Shown here: positions 34,163 to 47,140 of the stretch, piece by piece
How the letters are laid out: the number at the start of each line of letters is the position of its first letter
Numbering within the stretch: position 1 is the first letter of the stretch
Assembly (NCBI RefSeq): GCF_001540865.1
Contig: NC_033623.1
Location: 16,616,896 to 16,680,895 of the forward strand
Origin: Ananas comosus
Taxonomy: Eukaryota; Streptophyta; Magnoliopsida; Poales; Bromeliaceae
Direction: 5' to 3'
DNA: 64,000 nucleotides
Notes under the pieces: generated by a model
Told to the model about the DNA's origin: nothing
The model's input: the letters and a program-made list of their open reading frames with translations, nothing else
The model's database searches: none
Position numbers and translations under genes: made by a program

Positions 34163-36671
34163 ATGGATTGGGTGCGGTGGGTGGTGGGGGTGGGATTCTG
34201 GGTGCAGGGGTTCCGGTGCTTCCCGTGGCTGGGGGTGAGCTTCTTCCTGAAGGACGGCCTCGGCGTGGCCCCGTCGTCGCTCCAGATCCTGCAGAACTCC
34301 GCCAACCTGCCCATGGTCGCCAAGCCCCTCTACGGCCTCCTCTCCGACGCCGTCCCCATCCGAGCCCAGCGCCGCCTCCCCTACGTCGCCATCGGAGGTA
34401 CTGCCTGCCTGCCTGCCTGCCTTCTTACTTATTCTCCTCCTCCTCCTCCTCCTGCTCTCCTCTGCATATCTCATCCCATCCCATCCCATCCCATCGCATC
34501 CGCCACCGCTGCACCCCCTTTGCCCCTTTCCCTTTCTTCCCTCGTTACCTTCTCGCTTCGACGTCGTCGTTGGTGTGCCTTGCGGATCCATCTCATCGCC
34601 CCGTGTCGGTGCCGCTCTCTCTTTTCTTTTCTTTTCTTTTTTTTCTTTTTGTAACTCCATAAGCTTGGAAGAGGAGGAGGAGGAGGAGGATCCGTTTATT
34701 TGGGCAGGTCTCGGCTGACTCTAGAGATGCTCTGGTGAAGGATCAGGATCAGGATCAGGATCAGGATCAGGTTCAGGACTCAGGAGGACTCTGGAGAATA
34801 ATTTTATGAGAATATATGTACAAACCACCCGCGGTCTGGGCCAAATTACTACGTACCGTCTGTCAGCCTGGCCTGGCCTAGCGTGGCGTGCAATCCCGCA
34901 TATTCTTTGTCGGGCCGTGAGGTTCCTTGTATAGTGTGGGCTAGTAAGCTACCAGATGATTATAGATTATAGGCCCGAGTGAAAAATAAATAAATTAAAT
35001 TAAATTAATTAAAAACAGCAGAAAAGAAACTAGTCGGTCAGTCAGTCAGTCAGTCAATAGTCACTCACATGGAGAAGGAGAAGATAACGATGATGCTCGA
35101 CGGAAGAGCGGGGGTATCGATCGAGGAGGGGCCACAAGAACGAGAGAGATGCATGGACAGTTAGGATTACGGCTCCTCTTATTTTGGTGTTTTTTTTTTT
35201 TTTTTTTTTTTTTGAGTTATTTAGTTAGATAGATTTTTGAAAACGATACTGAACTAAATTAGCCATTCAAAATACAGTGCTTAGGAACTAAACATTCAGG
35301 AGCTTAATTAATTAGCTGTTCAACTGTTCCTTGGTTTCGTGAAATTAACGAAGGTGTTTTTTTTGAAAGAGAGAAGCTGTCTGTACGATTGCTTTATATA
35401 TACTGTGTATCGTGGTAAATTGCATGGGTACTACTGAAACATGTAGACTGCATGTCTCATTAACTAACTAGAATCCTTTTCAGAACGGTTCTTAATTCAT
35501 GCTACTCTGATCGATCGATTTCATTGCCCTCTCTATCGCTGTTCGCATATTTTGTCCGGCGGTAGTGATCTCTTGCTTATACTACCGTCCATGTCCATGT
35601 CCATGTCCATGTGCAGCTTTCCTGCAGGCAATCTCGTGGCTGGCAATTGCCCTCTTGTCCGAATCATCGCCTTCCATCGCCGCTCTCACCGTCTTCCTCC
35701 TCCTCAGCAACCTTGGCGCCTCGATAGCGGAGGTCGCTAATGATGCTATCGTTGCGGAGGCCGGGAAGAAGCAATCGTCGGCAGCTCAATCAGGATCGGG
35801 GCAACTCCAGTCCTTCGCGTGGATGGCCGGCTCCTCTGCAGGTGCTCTTGGGAACCTCCTCGGCGGCATTGCGATTAACAAACTCTCTCCCAAAACCATG
35901 TTTCTCCTCTTCTCTCTCCTCCTCCTGCTTCAGTTTGTTGTTACTCTCTCTGTGCCCGAGAGTTTCCTAGGACTTCCGCAAAGGACGGGCCACTCGTCGA
36001 AATCATCGGGCTTACGTGAACAGTTATCGGAGCTATCCTTTGCCCTTCGCAAACCGGAGATTTTCTATTTAATCACGTGGTTTTCGGCATCTTATGCCAT
36101 AGTTCCACTGCTAGCGGGCACTATGTTCTTCTATCAGACACAGCACTTAAATCTCGACTCTTCAGTTATCGGCTTGTCTAAGGTATTTGGGCAGGCGGCG
36201 GTGTTGGCTTGGAGTGTGGCCTACGATAAGTACTTAAAAGGGATTCCGGCAAGAAAGGTCATAGCAGGGCTGCAGTTCGTTATTGGGCTCTTTATGATTT
36301 CTGACGCTCTATTTGTTCAGGGGATATACAGAATGATCGGACTGCCGGATTCTGTGTATGTTGTTTTATTCTCAGGGTTATTGGAAGCGCTTTTCTTGTT
36401 CAAAGTGCTTCCGTTTAGCGTTCTCATGGCACAGCTCTGCCCTCTCGGGTGCGAGGGTTCCCTTATGGCTTTTGTCATGTCCGCCTTAGCGCTTTCCTCC
36501 GTTATAAGTGGCTACTTTGGGGTTGCTCTTGCAGCTTTTGTGGGAGTATCAGGAACAAAATTTTCGGGGCTCTCTTCTGGCATTTTGATACAGGCAGTTT
36601 TCACAATGCTGCCCCTCTTTTGGTCGCCGTGGATACCAGACAAAGGAATACCGGAGAAGAAAAAAGATTAA
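34163..36671 (+). CDS. BT1-family membrane carrier, probable folate-biopterin transporter
   Basis: Two exons, 34163-34397 and 35617-36671 (donor GGAG/GTACTG, acceptor GTGCAG/CTTTCC), give 429 residues. Typical of the plant BT1 family: GFWVQGFRCFPWLGVSFFLKD, LQILQNSANLPMVAKPLYGL, SDAVPIRAQRRLPYV, LLSNLGASIAEVANDAIVAE, AGSSAGALGNLLGG. About twelve hydrophobic spans are visible. Plant members include folate/pteridine carriers of the plastid envelope, but many have no tested substrate, so the name is by homology. No convincing long transit peptide precedes the first span, so location is uncertain and it may reside outside plastids. The intron (1219 bp) carries (GGATCA)n at 34740-34770, a T run at 35190-35213, and (ATGTCC)n directly before the acceptor. 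Confidence 0.87.
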
Positions 36672-37879
36672 GTTACAATTGGATGGGAATGTGGAGGATT
36701 CGGTATTTACGTGCATTCATTTAACCTTTTGGGTCGGCAAATTATCTTAGATATAAGTTATCATACCCGACTTTTGAGGTGAAATTGTATTTACAATTGT
36801 TAGTCACTGGGCCAATGTTTTATGGAATCTGCTGTTGGTTTCTAGGGCTCCTTTGACGAATTCAAAGGACTAGAGGTAATGCATACTGGAGATGAATTTA
36901 TTATCAGCAGATTCGGTGTGATGTGCAGCATCCAAGCTATATTAGCTTTACTGTTACGCTTTTTCAAATGATTCTTGTGGAGAATATCCGTGACTCTATT
37001 GGACAGTTCCCTTCTATTGGAGCTGCGGTAGGGCCTATGGGAAAATGTTGCTGGTTTGGAGCAATGGAGCACGAACTCTTTGCAAGGCGGCTATTTTTAT
37101 ATTCCTATTTATTCAGTGTTGCAGCGAATTCATGGCATCATCAGGAGGAGAGCTGCATTTACTTTTGTTATGGTATCTGTTCCAGTTTATAGACCCAGAA
37201 TGTTTGGGTCCCAAAAATTTCCTCTGAGCTGATATCTGCCGATACAAAGTAATCCATTTATTTTTGGTATCATTGTTGTTAGAGAGGCGATGTATATGGC
37301 TATCTGCTGATCGTTCTGTTATCTGGAAATTCTTTTGATCGTTTTTTTATGCCATAAATTCTCCTTGAAATTACTTTTAGACTCTCGTGCTAATCTGGTG
37401 GTCACAATCTTCTACAATTAGATTAGGTTTTCCACGCAAATGAATCATGGATCCCATTTGGCCTGGCAATCACGTCGGTGGAATGAACTTGCAAAAGCTA
37501 AACTCGATGTTCCATGCTATGGCGGAAACTAGCGCGGCAATTGCATCAAGGGTCCCATTCATTAACTTTTTAATACTAGAGATAACTTCATCTTTTGTCT
37601 GTGTCCAATGTTCGGCCGCGTGCAAATGTCTCACGCGGGCGGCTTTATTGGAATTATTATTATTAATTTCGAGTCTGACATTAACAGCGAATAAATAACC
37701 AAAAAATAAAACACATCTCCCCAATCAGAAGGCTTTGTTTCTCTTTGGTCGAAGAGCTTGGCAAGCCAGAGAAGCGGCGCAGATCATCATCTGCTGTCAT
37801 CTCCAGGTGGATTAAGATGGAAAGAAGTTGCGGCACCAAGGAATCCAAATCTTTCCCCTGCACCTCCTCATGTCGATAC
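36672..37879. other. Convergent intergenic region, 3' of the transporter and of the CCR4 homolog
   Basis: This probably carries both 3' UTRs. Short ORFs here have no recognisable similarity. No repeat ends seen. Confidence 0.5.
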
Positions 37880-40800
37880 TCACGCTGTTCTAAGAACGTT
37901 AAAATCTGCACCGATGGGTAGGTGATCACTTGGGTGCTGGTGGTTAGGCAGCCCACCAATAACGTCAGTTGAATCAGGCCCTGGAATATCAAGTAGACTC
38001 AAAGGCTTCAATCTGCTGCCATCAGATAAGAAAATATAGTCCAGCGTACCGGTAAAATCCGGTGTGCAATTTGTAAATGGCGGCTCTCCACCATTTGCTG
38101 CATATAGGCTGTACAACTTGATAGGAGCTTCACCGGATGACACAATGTAATTATAGACCTGGAAAGAGAAAAATGGTCACGCATTACAATACACAAAAGA
38201 TAATAACAGCGACTTCGGGTTATAGAAAAAACACACACACAAAATACAATGCCTGATGGTTCGGTTTTAATTGGCTTCCGTCATAAAAAAAGACGCTGGC
38301 GAGGGAAGAGGGGGCAGTAATATCATGAAACCCATGTTTTATTTTTTCTTTTTCTGTTTTGTTTTGCGACAAACAAGAGCGATGAAAAATTGGTGAAAAA
38401 TGAAAGGGCAATGTGAACCAAACCTCGTCTCCCGGAGTGGAATTAAAATCGCCCGCAACAATCACTGGAGGTATACAACTAAATTTACTTGAAACATGTT
38501 CTCTAAACTGCGAAAGTCTTGATAGAAGATATTTTGCCTGCGCAAGCTTTATGTCAATCCAGTCTGGGTCCCTAGAACAATCAAAACAATACATCAAATT
38601 AAATAGCTAACTGAAGAATAGAAGGCACAATAAGAATTTCCAAACAAAGTAAAGATGAGAAAAGTATCTGGTAGTTAATAGTATTAAAGACTGGCTATTG
38701 ATTTAGGAGGTCCAATTAGAGTACTATTGAGCACTGAACAAAAAAGAAATTATACATAATCAGTAATTTGCATCCACTTTCACACTCTGACGGTGAGCTA
38801 CGTTTTCCTCGAGAAAATTTCCTACTAGAATTTAAACTTGAATTTGAATTTAAAATTATTTTCGTAACAAAAAATCAGGCATGAAGGTCACCTACCAGTA
38901 AATATGTGTGTTTGCCACAACAATAGGGGGATAGGAGTCACTAAGCTTAAAAGCTGTCAGTAAACCAACACAGTTTCGCTTCAATCTCACTCGTGGATCA
39001 TTTGGATCTCCATGCCCACCATTACTTTTCTTTTCTGCTAATACTGAAAAAAATAATTATGCTTTTGATTAACTCATGACAAACAAATCAACCTAAAAAA
39101 CCTAACAGAACTAGGAACTTGAATGGTGAATTAATAGGACGCCGGAAAGAATAAATTATGTGCTAGTGCTAATAACTACTACCAGCACTCAGCAGCGTAA
39201 TAATATTAATCGACATGCAGCTCACAAATATATAAATATTTTTATCTATTGTTTCCACTTTCCTTTTTAAGTCCATTGGAGAGAATAATATAGCTTCACT
39301 GAAACCAGGAACACAGAATGCCTACGAACTCAAAAAATGATCATCAGCCCATGAAAAGTACATTAGGAAGTATAGAAGATTCAGAGGTTAAATAACTCCC
39401 AAGTGTAAATAACTTTTCTAGTGGCGTCAACATGGTTGCAAAGTGATATCGGATCCTTTACTCCAGAAAGCACTTTTGCCAACTGGGGTAATAGCTAAGA
39501 CCTCCCCAACAATGGAAAATTCTCTTTTTTACAATGTCTAATTGAACAAAAAATAGGTCAGACAACAAGATTTTCATGAGGTAGAAGATGCAATTTGAAA
39601 AGAAGATTTCAACCATTATAATATGCAAGAGAAACAAAACAGCGAAAATATTCATGCTAAACTTTGTACCTGTGCAAGTCTCTGCCGTGCTATTGTTGCC
39701 TTTTTCAGCTATATCCACAGAGTTTACAAGATCATTATAATGTATTTCCTCCTTCAGGATTAATTCTGCACTGCAATAAAATAGCATGATGTTAAATAAA
39801 GTGCGAACAGTATGTAGTCTTTCTTAAAATAAAGGGCAGGGATAAAGGATCCTCCAGTATAGTAGTTTGCAATTATACTGCTATAAGCTACGACAAACAG
39901 TTGAGGACAGCAAAAGAGTTTTATAAAATGATCACTATTGCCAAAATCTAAACTTCTGTCACACAAACTCTGCACCTCAGATCATGGAATAGCACCCCTC
40001 CATTTACATTTTCAATGTTGGCCTATACCAATTGACGTTAGTGCTCATTAAAAGTAAACTTTCACAATTTCATGCTTCCAAAGTTGATCTAGTACCTGTT
40101 GATATACTTGGAGCCACCGAATTCTGCAGTTGGATAATCTGATGTTACAACCATGTGCAGAACACCAATTTAATTATAGGAGGTTCATTGTTAATTGACC
40201 GAACTTACTTCATCCAAAAAATGCTACAGCACTAGCCACACTTGACTTGTCACGGGGAACTAACATGGCAACAATGGGGATTTCTTATGACACCGTCAAA
40301 ATTTTAATGCATACCTACCTTTGGTAGTCTCAAATTACTATCGTAATCCACTTTTTTTTTTTTAGACAGAAAACACACATGACTGTGGAACAATTGAGTA
40401 CAGTTTATGCACCTCCGAAACCCTATTTGCACCACCCCATTCTCCAACATCTAGCAAAAGCTTCCATAGCCGCCACCACAAGCACCTCTGCTAAGTAGAT
40501 CTGCCACTATATTTGCCAGCATCATTCCTATTCTCCTACTTTTAATGAACCGAAATGCAATAATGGGAATCAACTTTTTTACTGTCATTTCTTTAGGTGA
40601 CTAGGACTTTTACACTTGTTTTCTCTGCATAAAAGAATTTGAAATGCTTGCTTTATGTATATAGATTTAACGATGTTGTGGTTATCATGTTTTAGACTTT
40701 TAGTAAGGGACACTAATTTTATATTCAAGGATATGTAACTTAAATAGTTGCAATGCATAACCATTAACCACGGGAAAAGCATAATATTTTTTTACCTGCT

Positions 40801-41435
40801 TGGCTTGTAAAAGATCCCACATCCATCACGTTTTTCTCCTGTCCTTTGGATATAAGCACTTGAGTAGCCAAGGGTTTCCATATTTTTCTTGTAAAAACTT
40901 TCATATTCATCTAACTCCTGAAATGACACATTTCTTAGATATAGAAAGACAGAGAAATGCTAGCCACTGCTCAAGGTATACACAACATGAAACATCAGTG
41001 CATCACTGTGTTGGATGAGACAATATATTTATTGCTTTGCTCATGGAATATAACCAATGAAGATACCTAATGAAAGTTAGGTTCTCACGTTAATATGTTT
41101 GCTTTCGTTACGTCCTAACCTGTTAACTTTACAATCAAGTGCCCAATGTCTATTAGTTGTCCGATCAAGTCCCTTTAGTCACATAGCCTGTTAAATGGAC
41201 AAAAACTGTCGCGTCAAGACTAGACCATGTCTCCCATATCGACAGCAAACCTTGCCACGTGACAATTTCCGCCCTAGATAACAGAAATTCTGACGAAAGC
41301 ATCGTATAACCTAAATTATGTCTTCGAAGACTAAAGTATTGAGGTTATTACTACGATACATATTAGTTTACCCACAAATGCCACAAACCCTGCAGCTAAA
41401 TTATGTCTTCGAAGACTAAAGCATCATATAAGCTA

Positions 41436-41487
<52 letters not shown>

Positions 41488-43858
41488 CTGAGAAACATCT
41501 ATTGAACTACCGTGAAAGTTTGTCCAAAATATTTGAATTAGTTTATACAATGACAATGAAAGGTTAGACAGAATATGCTAAGGAGCGCGATCTTAGTTGA
41601 TATTTAAATTCATTTCTATTAACTTCTTAGAGGCCTTTATCTCATCATCATTGGCGCTTTGTACCCCAAGCGGATTAGTAGAAATCTTAAATGCTTTACT
41701 TTCACCATTGTACCAGATGAACTCAGAATAACATGGATGTTAACACAAAACATATAAGTGTTGAATATGCCAATAGTTGAAATTACACCTGTATGCAAAG
41801 GATGTCAGCACCGAAATTTCTAAGTTCTGTTAAAACGGCCTGTGAACGAGCTTTCCACCTGTCCATAGGATATAAATTAGCAAATGTTGATGGATATACC
41901 ACGATTTTAAAGTGAATTTTTTTAAAAAAACCCTGTACATCATGCATTAGTAGGTTTCTGATTTAAGTTTGGCATTTATAAACAAAATGGTGAACCGCAT
42001 GCGCCACTTTACATAGCTATGTTGAATGTGCCAGTTGCTTATATAGACCAAAATTCTAAATGACTTACTTGAGACAGGATGATGGAGAGTGGGGGAAATA
42101 GGCACTCTTCACATAAACCTGCATGTTAAGATAGTCGTAGCTTCAGAAATATGCAAGAGATGACCTCTTTAAACTCAATTAAAAAGAAGTAGATCAGTTA
42201 CGTGATAGAAAAGAAATGGCATTACGATATGTAAGCGTGCCAGGAACGTCTGGCAGCAGATAACATATCAATGCATCTAGCTGCATTTGATATATATATA
42301 TATATATACTCTTTAATATCTTAAACCATCTTGCTGCATTAAAATGAACAGAGCAAGGCAGGAAATTTCTGTGCGTGAAGTTTATCATGGACAGGAAGTT
42401 TAAAACCAAAAAAACAATTATAATCCAGAAATTATGTCTAAAAGATAATTTAGATAAATCAGAATATGCCTACCTGGGCCAGTATGTTGTATGAGACAAG
42501 GCGGAATTTGAAACCTACAAGCAAATCTCAGAATCAGAGTTTCCGAGAAAGAAAACAAAAATGTGATTCACATCTACGATATTGCATATCTATATACAAG
42601 TAAATATTTAACTGCACAGATATACAGTACGTACGAAAGTTTATTACTTCCCACGTATATGCATGCTATTGATATACATAGTAGCACGGAAATCTAGACA
42701 GTCCCAACTCTCAGTTAGAGGGAAGAGAATTTAGATGACATCTTAGAAGATGTGGAGGCTCCCCCTAATGGCTTAATGATTTTCTGTTATTATACATTTA
42801 ATCAAGCTACGAATGCCTGCAAGTAAGCTATTAACAATCAACCAATAGTCCTTTCACGAGGGAGATTCAACATTTTTGTAAGTTGAAAGCAACCATAGAA
42901 TTACGGCTATAAAGAATTGGATGTTTACAAAGATACCGTCAGAAGAAGAGGTCTCTTCTGTATGTTGGCTACTTTCCAAAGGTACGAACTTTCCTGGGAT
43001 AGGCTGAGCCATTGCACTCATCTTCCTTTTGTGACTCCTGCAGACCAACTAAAAGTTGAAATCTTTTAATAAATGAAGGTAGCAGCGAAATTTCTTTTAT
43101 TCGTAAAGCTAAACTTCATAAATTGAGGGCTAGATCAGCGTACTGAAAGAGCCAACTATTTAATTATAGTACAACCAAGCTGAATTTTTTTTTTTTTTTT
43201 TTTATTAACCGCACACGCCATCAATATTCATAATGGAAAAGAAAAGCAGACAACAATATGCGATACGATAAACAAACGACCAATCCAATAGGCAAAGCAT
43301 CCATATAACTTAGGAACTATAGAAGCTAAATAATTAAAAAAAAGAACAAAAGGAAAATCTAGCGAAAAACGTTAGCAAGGATGAACGATTTGATTTGTGT
43401 AGGGAGGTCGAAAGCAGAACGGGCAAAATTAAACTCAAAGGGGAGCTTTCTACGTAAGCCAATTAATTAAGAGTAAGATAGGACCGTTAGTGCAGTGAAC
43501 TCTGAAGTATCCCTGAAAAGAAGCAAGAAAAAATATCCCCAGAGCTGTGCTAGAATAGTACGGGAGAGAAATTAAGTGCTTTTTGGGGCCGGCAAAAGGA
43601 GAAAACTTGCACGAAGAGATCAACCAATCGAGGGAAGAGGAAAAGAAACCGGTCGGTCGAGTCGATCGACAGAGCTGGGTTGCAGTGCAAGCGTGGAATA
43701 AATAGCCGAATAGAGGAGGAAGGGATCTCGAAGAGGGGAGAGGGCGAGGAGGAAGCTTCGCTTACCGAGGATTGGGATTGAACAAACTGCTCGAGCGCCG
43801 GGAACTGGAACAAGGGGGGAAGGAGGAGGCGCAGCGGCGGAGAAGCGCTCCTCACCAT
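37880..43858 (-). CDS. CCR4-4: CCR4-homolog endonuclease/exonuclease/phosphatase-fold nuclease (CCR4 homolog 4 type)
   Basis: A predicted poly(A)-specific ribonuclease of the EEP superfamily. Exons on the minus strand: 43858-43766, 43048-42937, 42514-42474, 42118-42069, 41858-41789, 40917-40796, 39770-39670, 39043-38896, 38571-38424, 38158-37880. All are in frame and give 387 residues. Active-site motifs are all present: FRLVSYNILAQVY (metal-coordinating Asn), DILCIQELDEYE (catalytic Glu at an exon junction), ANTHIYW, VIVAGDFNSTPGDE (Asp and Asn), LDYIFLSDG and HPSDHLPIGADF (Asp-His). There is no leucine-rich repeat domain, unlike yeast CCR4, fitting the short plant homologs. The N-terminus (RSASPPLRLLLPPLFQF) could be a mitochondrial or plastid presequence; Met41-43 (MSAMAQP) is an alternative start. 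The Arabidopsis counterpart HESPERIN affects circadian mRNA poly(A) length, which is family knowledge only. Confidence 0.88.
41311..41421. repeat. 26-bp direct repeat, 85 bp apart, in a CCR4-homolog intron
   Basis: CTAAATTATGTCTTCGAAGA plus CTAAAG occurs at 41311-41336 and 41396-41421. It lies in a GC-richer stretch (41090-41430) that looks like an old unclassified insertion between exons 41858-41789 and 40917-40796. Confidence 0.7.
41436..41485. repeat. (TAA)n microsatellite
   Basis: About sixteen TAA units in an intron of the CCR4-homolog gene. Confidence 0.95.
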
Positions 43859-45431
43859 CGCCTGCCTTATTAGAGTCCACTAGAGGAGATTATCAGAGAT
43901 ATTATATATTCCTACATAATAATATGTATCCCCTCTTATCCCTATTATCTATGTTTGTTTTTGGGAACGAATTAACGAAAGTCCTACTACACACAACAAG
44001 GGCAGCTCTCCGCAGCTTAAAAAAAATTTTAGAAAAATAACGTGGCATTTTCAATCAGTCAAATAATTATTTTCTAAAATTTTTCATCCACGTCGTAATT
44101 ATAAAAAATATTTTTATTATAATTTGTTTTAAAACATAAAAATATAAGTTATTTATTTATTAATAATATAATATATAGTGCCAACTATGACACGGCAATG
44201 ACGGCAGGCACTTTCTCCTCAGCAGCAGCTGAGAGCTGCGAGGGAAGAGTCACATCCCAAGTCCCAACACGGCAGAGGCGTACGGCAAAATAACTAAGAC
44301 GGGCTTTATCTACATAATATCCGCAATAAGACGAGTCGGGGCTGGGCGTGTGGGCCGAAGATGCTCCGTCGTAGGCGGGAAATGCGCGTGACCCGCCTGA
44401 CTCCGAGCTTAACGCGACCCAGCCCGTAAGGCCTGAAAACTTTTCTTATCAGACCCGCTTAGAGAGGCCAGGCCCACTCCTAACCACAATGAATGACCTC
44501 GAAATCTCTTACGGAAGCAACGGGCCAGGATATTCAGGCCCAATAAATTGTTGTATCGCTGCAGCAGATATTTCTCTTTCTATCTGCACAATTGCCAGTA
44601 CCCCTATTGTGAGTCCCACCAAATAATTTATAAGATATCCAATAAAATTGTACCTGAATTTGAGATATAACAACTTAGAATAGCCAAAGAGATTATATTT
44701 GTTGAAAAATGCAAAATAATATGGAGATAATATTGATTGTGTGTTTTGACCAAGTGGTTTTTGTTTGTTTGTTTGTTTGTTTGTTATTTTTTTTTAAAAA
44801 AAAAACTCTTGGATTCTCTCTCCCTTTCTACCTCCTCTCATAATAAAAGATAACCTTTTCAAATTCTGGATTCAAAGGGGCAGTAATTTGGATTTGAATC
44901 TATAAATCTTAAATTCAAACACAAACAGCTGGCGACTCTCTCTTCAGTTCATTAAATCCCGCCAACGAGCCCATGGCTGCCGAGAGAGGATGGAGTCAAG
45001 GCCGACATTAATGGCCGACACCTACACAGTGAATTGTACCGGTGCAACCGCACGGCCATAGTAATGACTCCAACGCCCACATTCATCAGCGCCAACTATG
45101 CACTAGTGAGTCGTGTCCGCGTCCGATCCGTCGAGCTACAGTAAAACTTAAATCCCTTTCCAAGAGAAACGGCATATAGTTGAAAATATTACAAATAGAT
45201 GTGTTCAACTGTCTCCCTTGTCAACTCGCCATTCCAAGAGAAATGCTATTTGAAAATCTTACAAATAGAATATAAATATTATACTCATTCATCTAAAATA
45301 TAATTTTTTTAAAAAAATTATTAATATTAAATAATATCAAATTTTATACATTTTTTCTTAATTTGAAAGTATAAAAATACCGTTTAAAATCTATACTCAT
45401 TCCCTTTGAATGCATAACAATACTGTTTATA
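43859..45431. other. Intergenic region upstream of the CCR4 homolog
   Basis: The first part is the promoter of the CCR4 homolog. A GC-richer stretch at 44180-44580 has no recognisable ORF. A (GTTT)n run is at 44758-44783. Otherwise AT-rich. Confidence 0.5.
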
Positions 45432-46190
45432 CTATAAATATGAGTCCGGCTCTGGTGCTTGTAAAAGCACCAAACACTTGTGCTTGTAAATTTTTTACCA
45501 TTAGATCTACTCTTATGATTTTTTTTTTTAAGAAAAATGTAGCAAGTTACCTGCTTTATTCATTAAGGAAAATGAACTAGGTGTACACGGTGGAGGTAGC
45601 TGGGCCTCCGGGGAAAAAGAGGAAAGTAATGAAAGGGAGATTAAAAGAGCAAGAACAAAAAATCAAAGAGAAGAGAAAAACAAAAAGAGGAAAACGTAAA
45701 ACGAGTAAGGCGTAGAGTGAAAAGGAGCATGGAACCCAGGTGATCAAAGGTGCTCGGTCCAGTCTCGCAACAAAAGTTTCAGTCGTTTGGATGACCGATT
45801 GACGTTGTGTGGCTTGGCTTGAAAAATGATGCTATTTCTGTCTCTCCACACGACCCACCAAATTCCAGCTAAGCAGATGAGACCTTTCGATCTCAAAGCA
45901 GCGTCGGTGATGTTGCCAGTTTTGGTCCATAGTTGCGGACATCCCCAAGGTCGTCAACTGGAATATCCTGTCCCGCTGTGGTAAGTAGAAGGTAACGAAC
46001 GAAGACGCATTTAGAGAATAGATGGTCGCAATTTTTCATGGGAAAAGTGTAGAAGACATAATGTTGATCCACTCTCTTCTGATCATTTTCAACCGTTAGA
46101 TTATACTATTCAATCAATCACCCACTCAATTCTAGGGGGGCCCACATCATCCTAATCGTATATTTCTTAATTCAATGACTAAAACTCTAT
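45432..46190. mobile_element. MITE of the AGAGTTCGGCT family, split by a LINE insertion
   Basis: The left half (GAGTCCGGCTCTGGTGCTTG... to 45519) and the right half (46066 on: GATCCACTCTCTTCTGATC...CAATCAATCACCCACTC) together match the layout of the copy at 21561-21790. The intervening 546 bp are a LINE fragment. Confidence 0.6.
45520..46065 (-). mobile_element. 5'-truncated non-LTR retrotransposon (LINE) 3' end
   Basis: On the minus strand the sequence ends in a poly-A (T run at 45520-45530). Upstream of the tail, broken frames read like the zinc-binding region that follows plant LINE reverse transcriptase (for example IWWVVWRDRNSIIFQAKPHN). The tail has the stem GGTAACTTGCTAC. Flanks at 45504-45519 (GATCTACTCTTATGAT) and 46066-46083 (GATCCACTCTCTTCTGAT) look like a diverged target duplication. 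It is non-functional. Confidence 0.7.
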
Positions 46191-46599
46191 AAATATTAAT
46201 AACTCGATATTTTTAAAAGTATAGAATGAAATGACTCGTCGTGGGCCTCCGCATTATCTAACTCTAACTTCTCCGCGTGAAATCCGAAGGGGAGAGAGAG
46301 AGAGAGAGAGACGGAGTGCAGGACAAGACGCCCGTGACTAAAGGCAGCAGCTTTATTGGGCGAGTAGATCTCACAGCTTCTTTCAGCCATACAAAGTAAC
46401 AAACATGAAACGTATATGTTCATATGGTAGGTGCCTTGTATATAAGAAATAAAATATGGGCGAATAATATGTCTAACCAGTCTAGTTTTTCTGGATCGCA
46501 CCACGGGAACATATTCATAAACAAACAAGCCATACCCCGTCCTCTGTTTCGGATTTATTTCCTTGTCTAGTTTTTTTGAAAATAAAAATTTTCTATTTA
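46191..46599. other. Intergenic, no gene recognised
   Basis: Mixed sequence with a (GA)n run at 46293-46311. The 110-residue ORF here has no recognisable similarity. Confidence 0.5.
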
Positions 46600-47140
46600 A
46601 TCTCTTTTTGAATAATATTTCTAATCTAGTCTTATTTTTATAGATTAAAAAAAAAAATTAATATCTTTAATATATATTAATATGTATAGCCTCATTTTAA
46701 TTTATAATTTACTGATTTATAATTTTTTATTATTACCACTATTAAAGGCATGTTAACATATTAATATATATTAATTTATCTCTTTTTCCTAATCTATAAA
46801 AATGAGGCTAGATTAGGAATATTTTTAATTTATAGCCTCATTTTTAAGTTATAATTTACTAAATTATAATTTTTTATTATTACTACTATTAATGGTATGT
46901 TAATATATTAATTAATATATATTAAAGGTATTAATTTATCTTTTTTTCCTAATTTATAAAAATGAGGCTAGATTAGGAATATTTTTAATTTATAGCCTCA
47001 TTTTTAAGTTATAATTTACTAAATTATAATTTTTTTATTATTACTACTATTAATGGTATGTTAATATGTTAATATATATTAAAAGTATTTATTTATTTAT
47101 TTTAATAATTTATAAAAATAAGGTTAGATTAGAAATATTT
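46600..47140. repeat. AT-rich tandem array, about 3 units of 145-160 bp
   Basis: The segment TAGCCTCATTTT...ATAATTT...TTATTATTACTACTATTAA...TATAAAAATGAGGCTAGATT recurs with starts near 46686, 46832 and 46992. Each unit also contains an inverted pair (TAGCCTCAT / ATGAGGCTA), so each can fold back. Confidence 0.8.

Noticed and set aside
37447..37698. Plus-strand ORF of 83 codons after the transporter gene
   Set aside because: No similarity, and it lies between two convergent genes where UTRs are expected.
41311..41421. CRISPR-like spaced direct repeats
   Set aside because: Only two copies, in a plant intron; more likely a transposon remnant.
43620..43880. Alternative first frame of the CCR4 homolog starting at 43880
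   Set aside because: It begins with GTG, and its phase does not join exon 2; the ATG at 43858 does.
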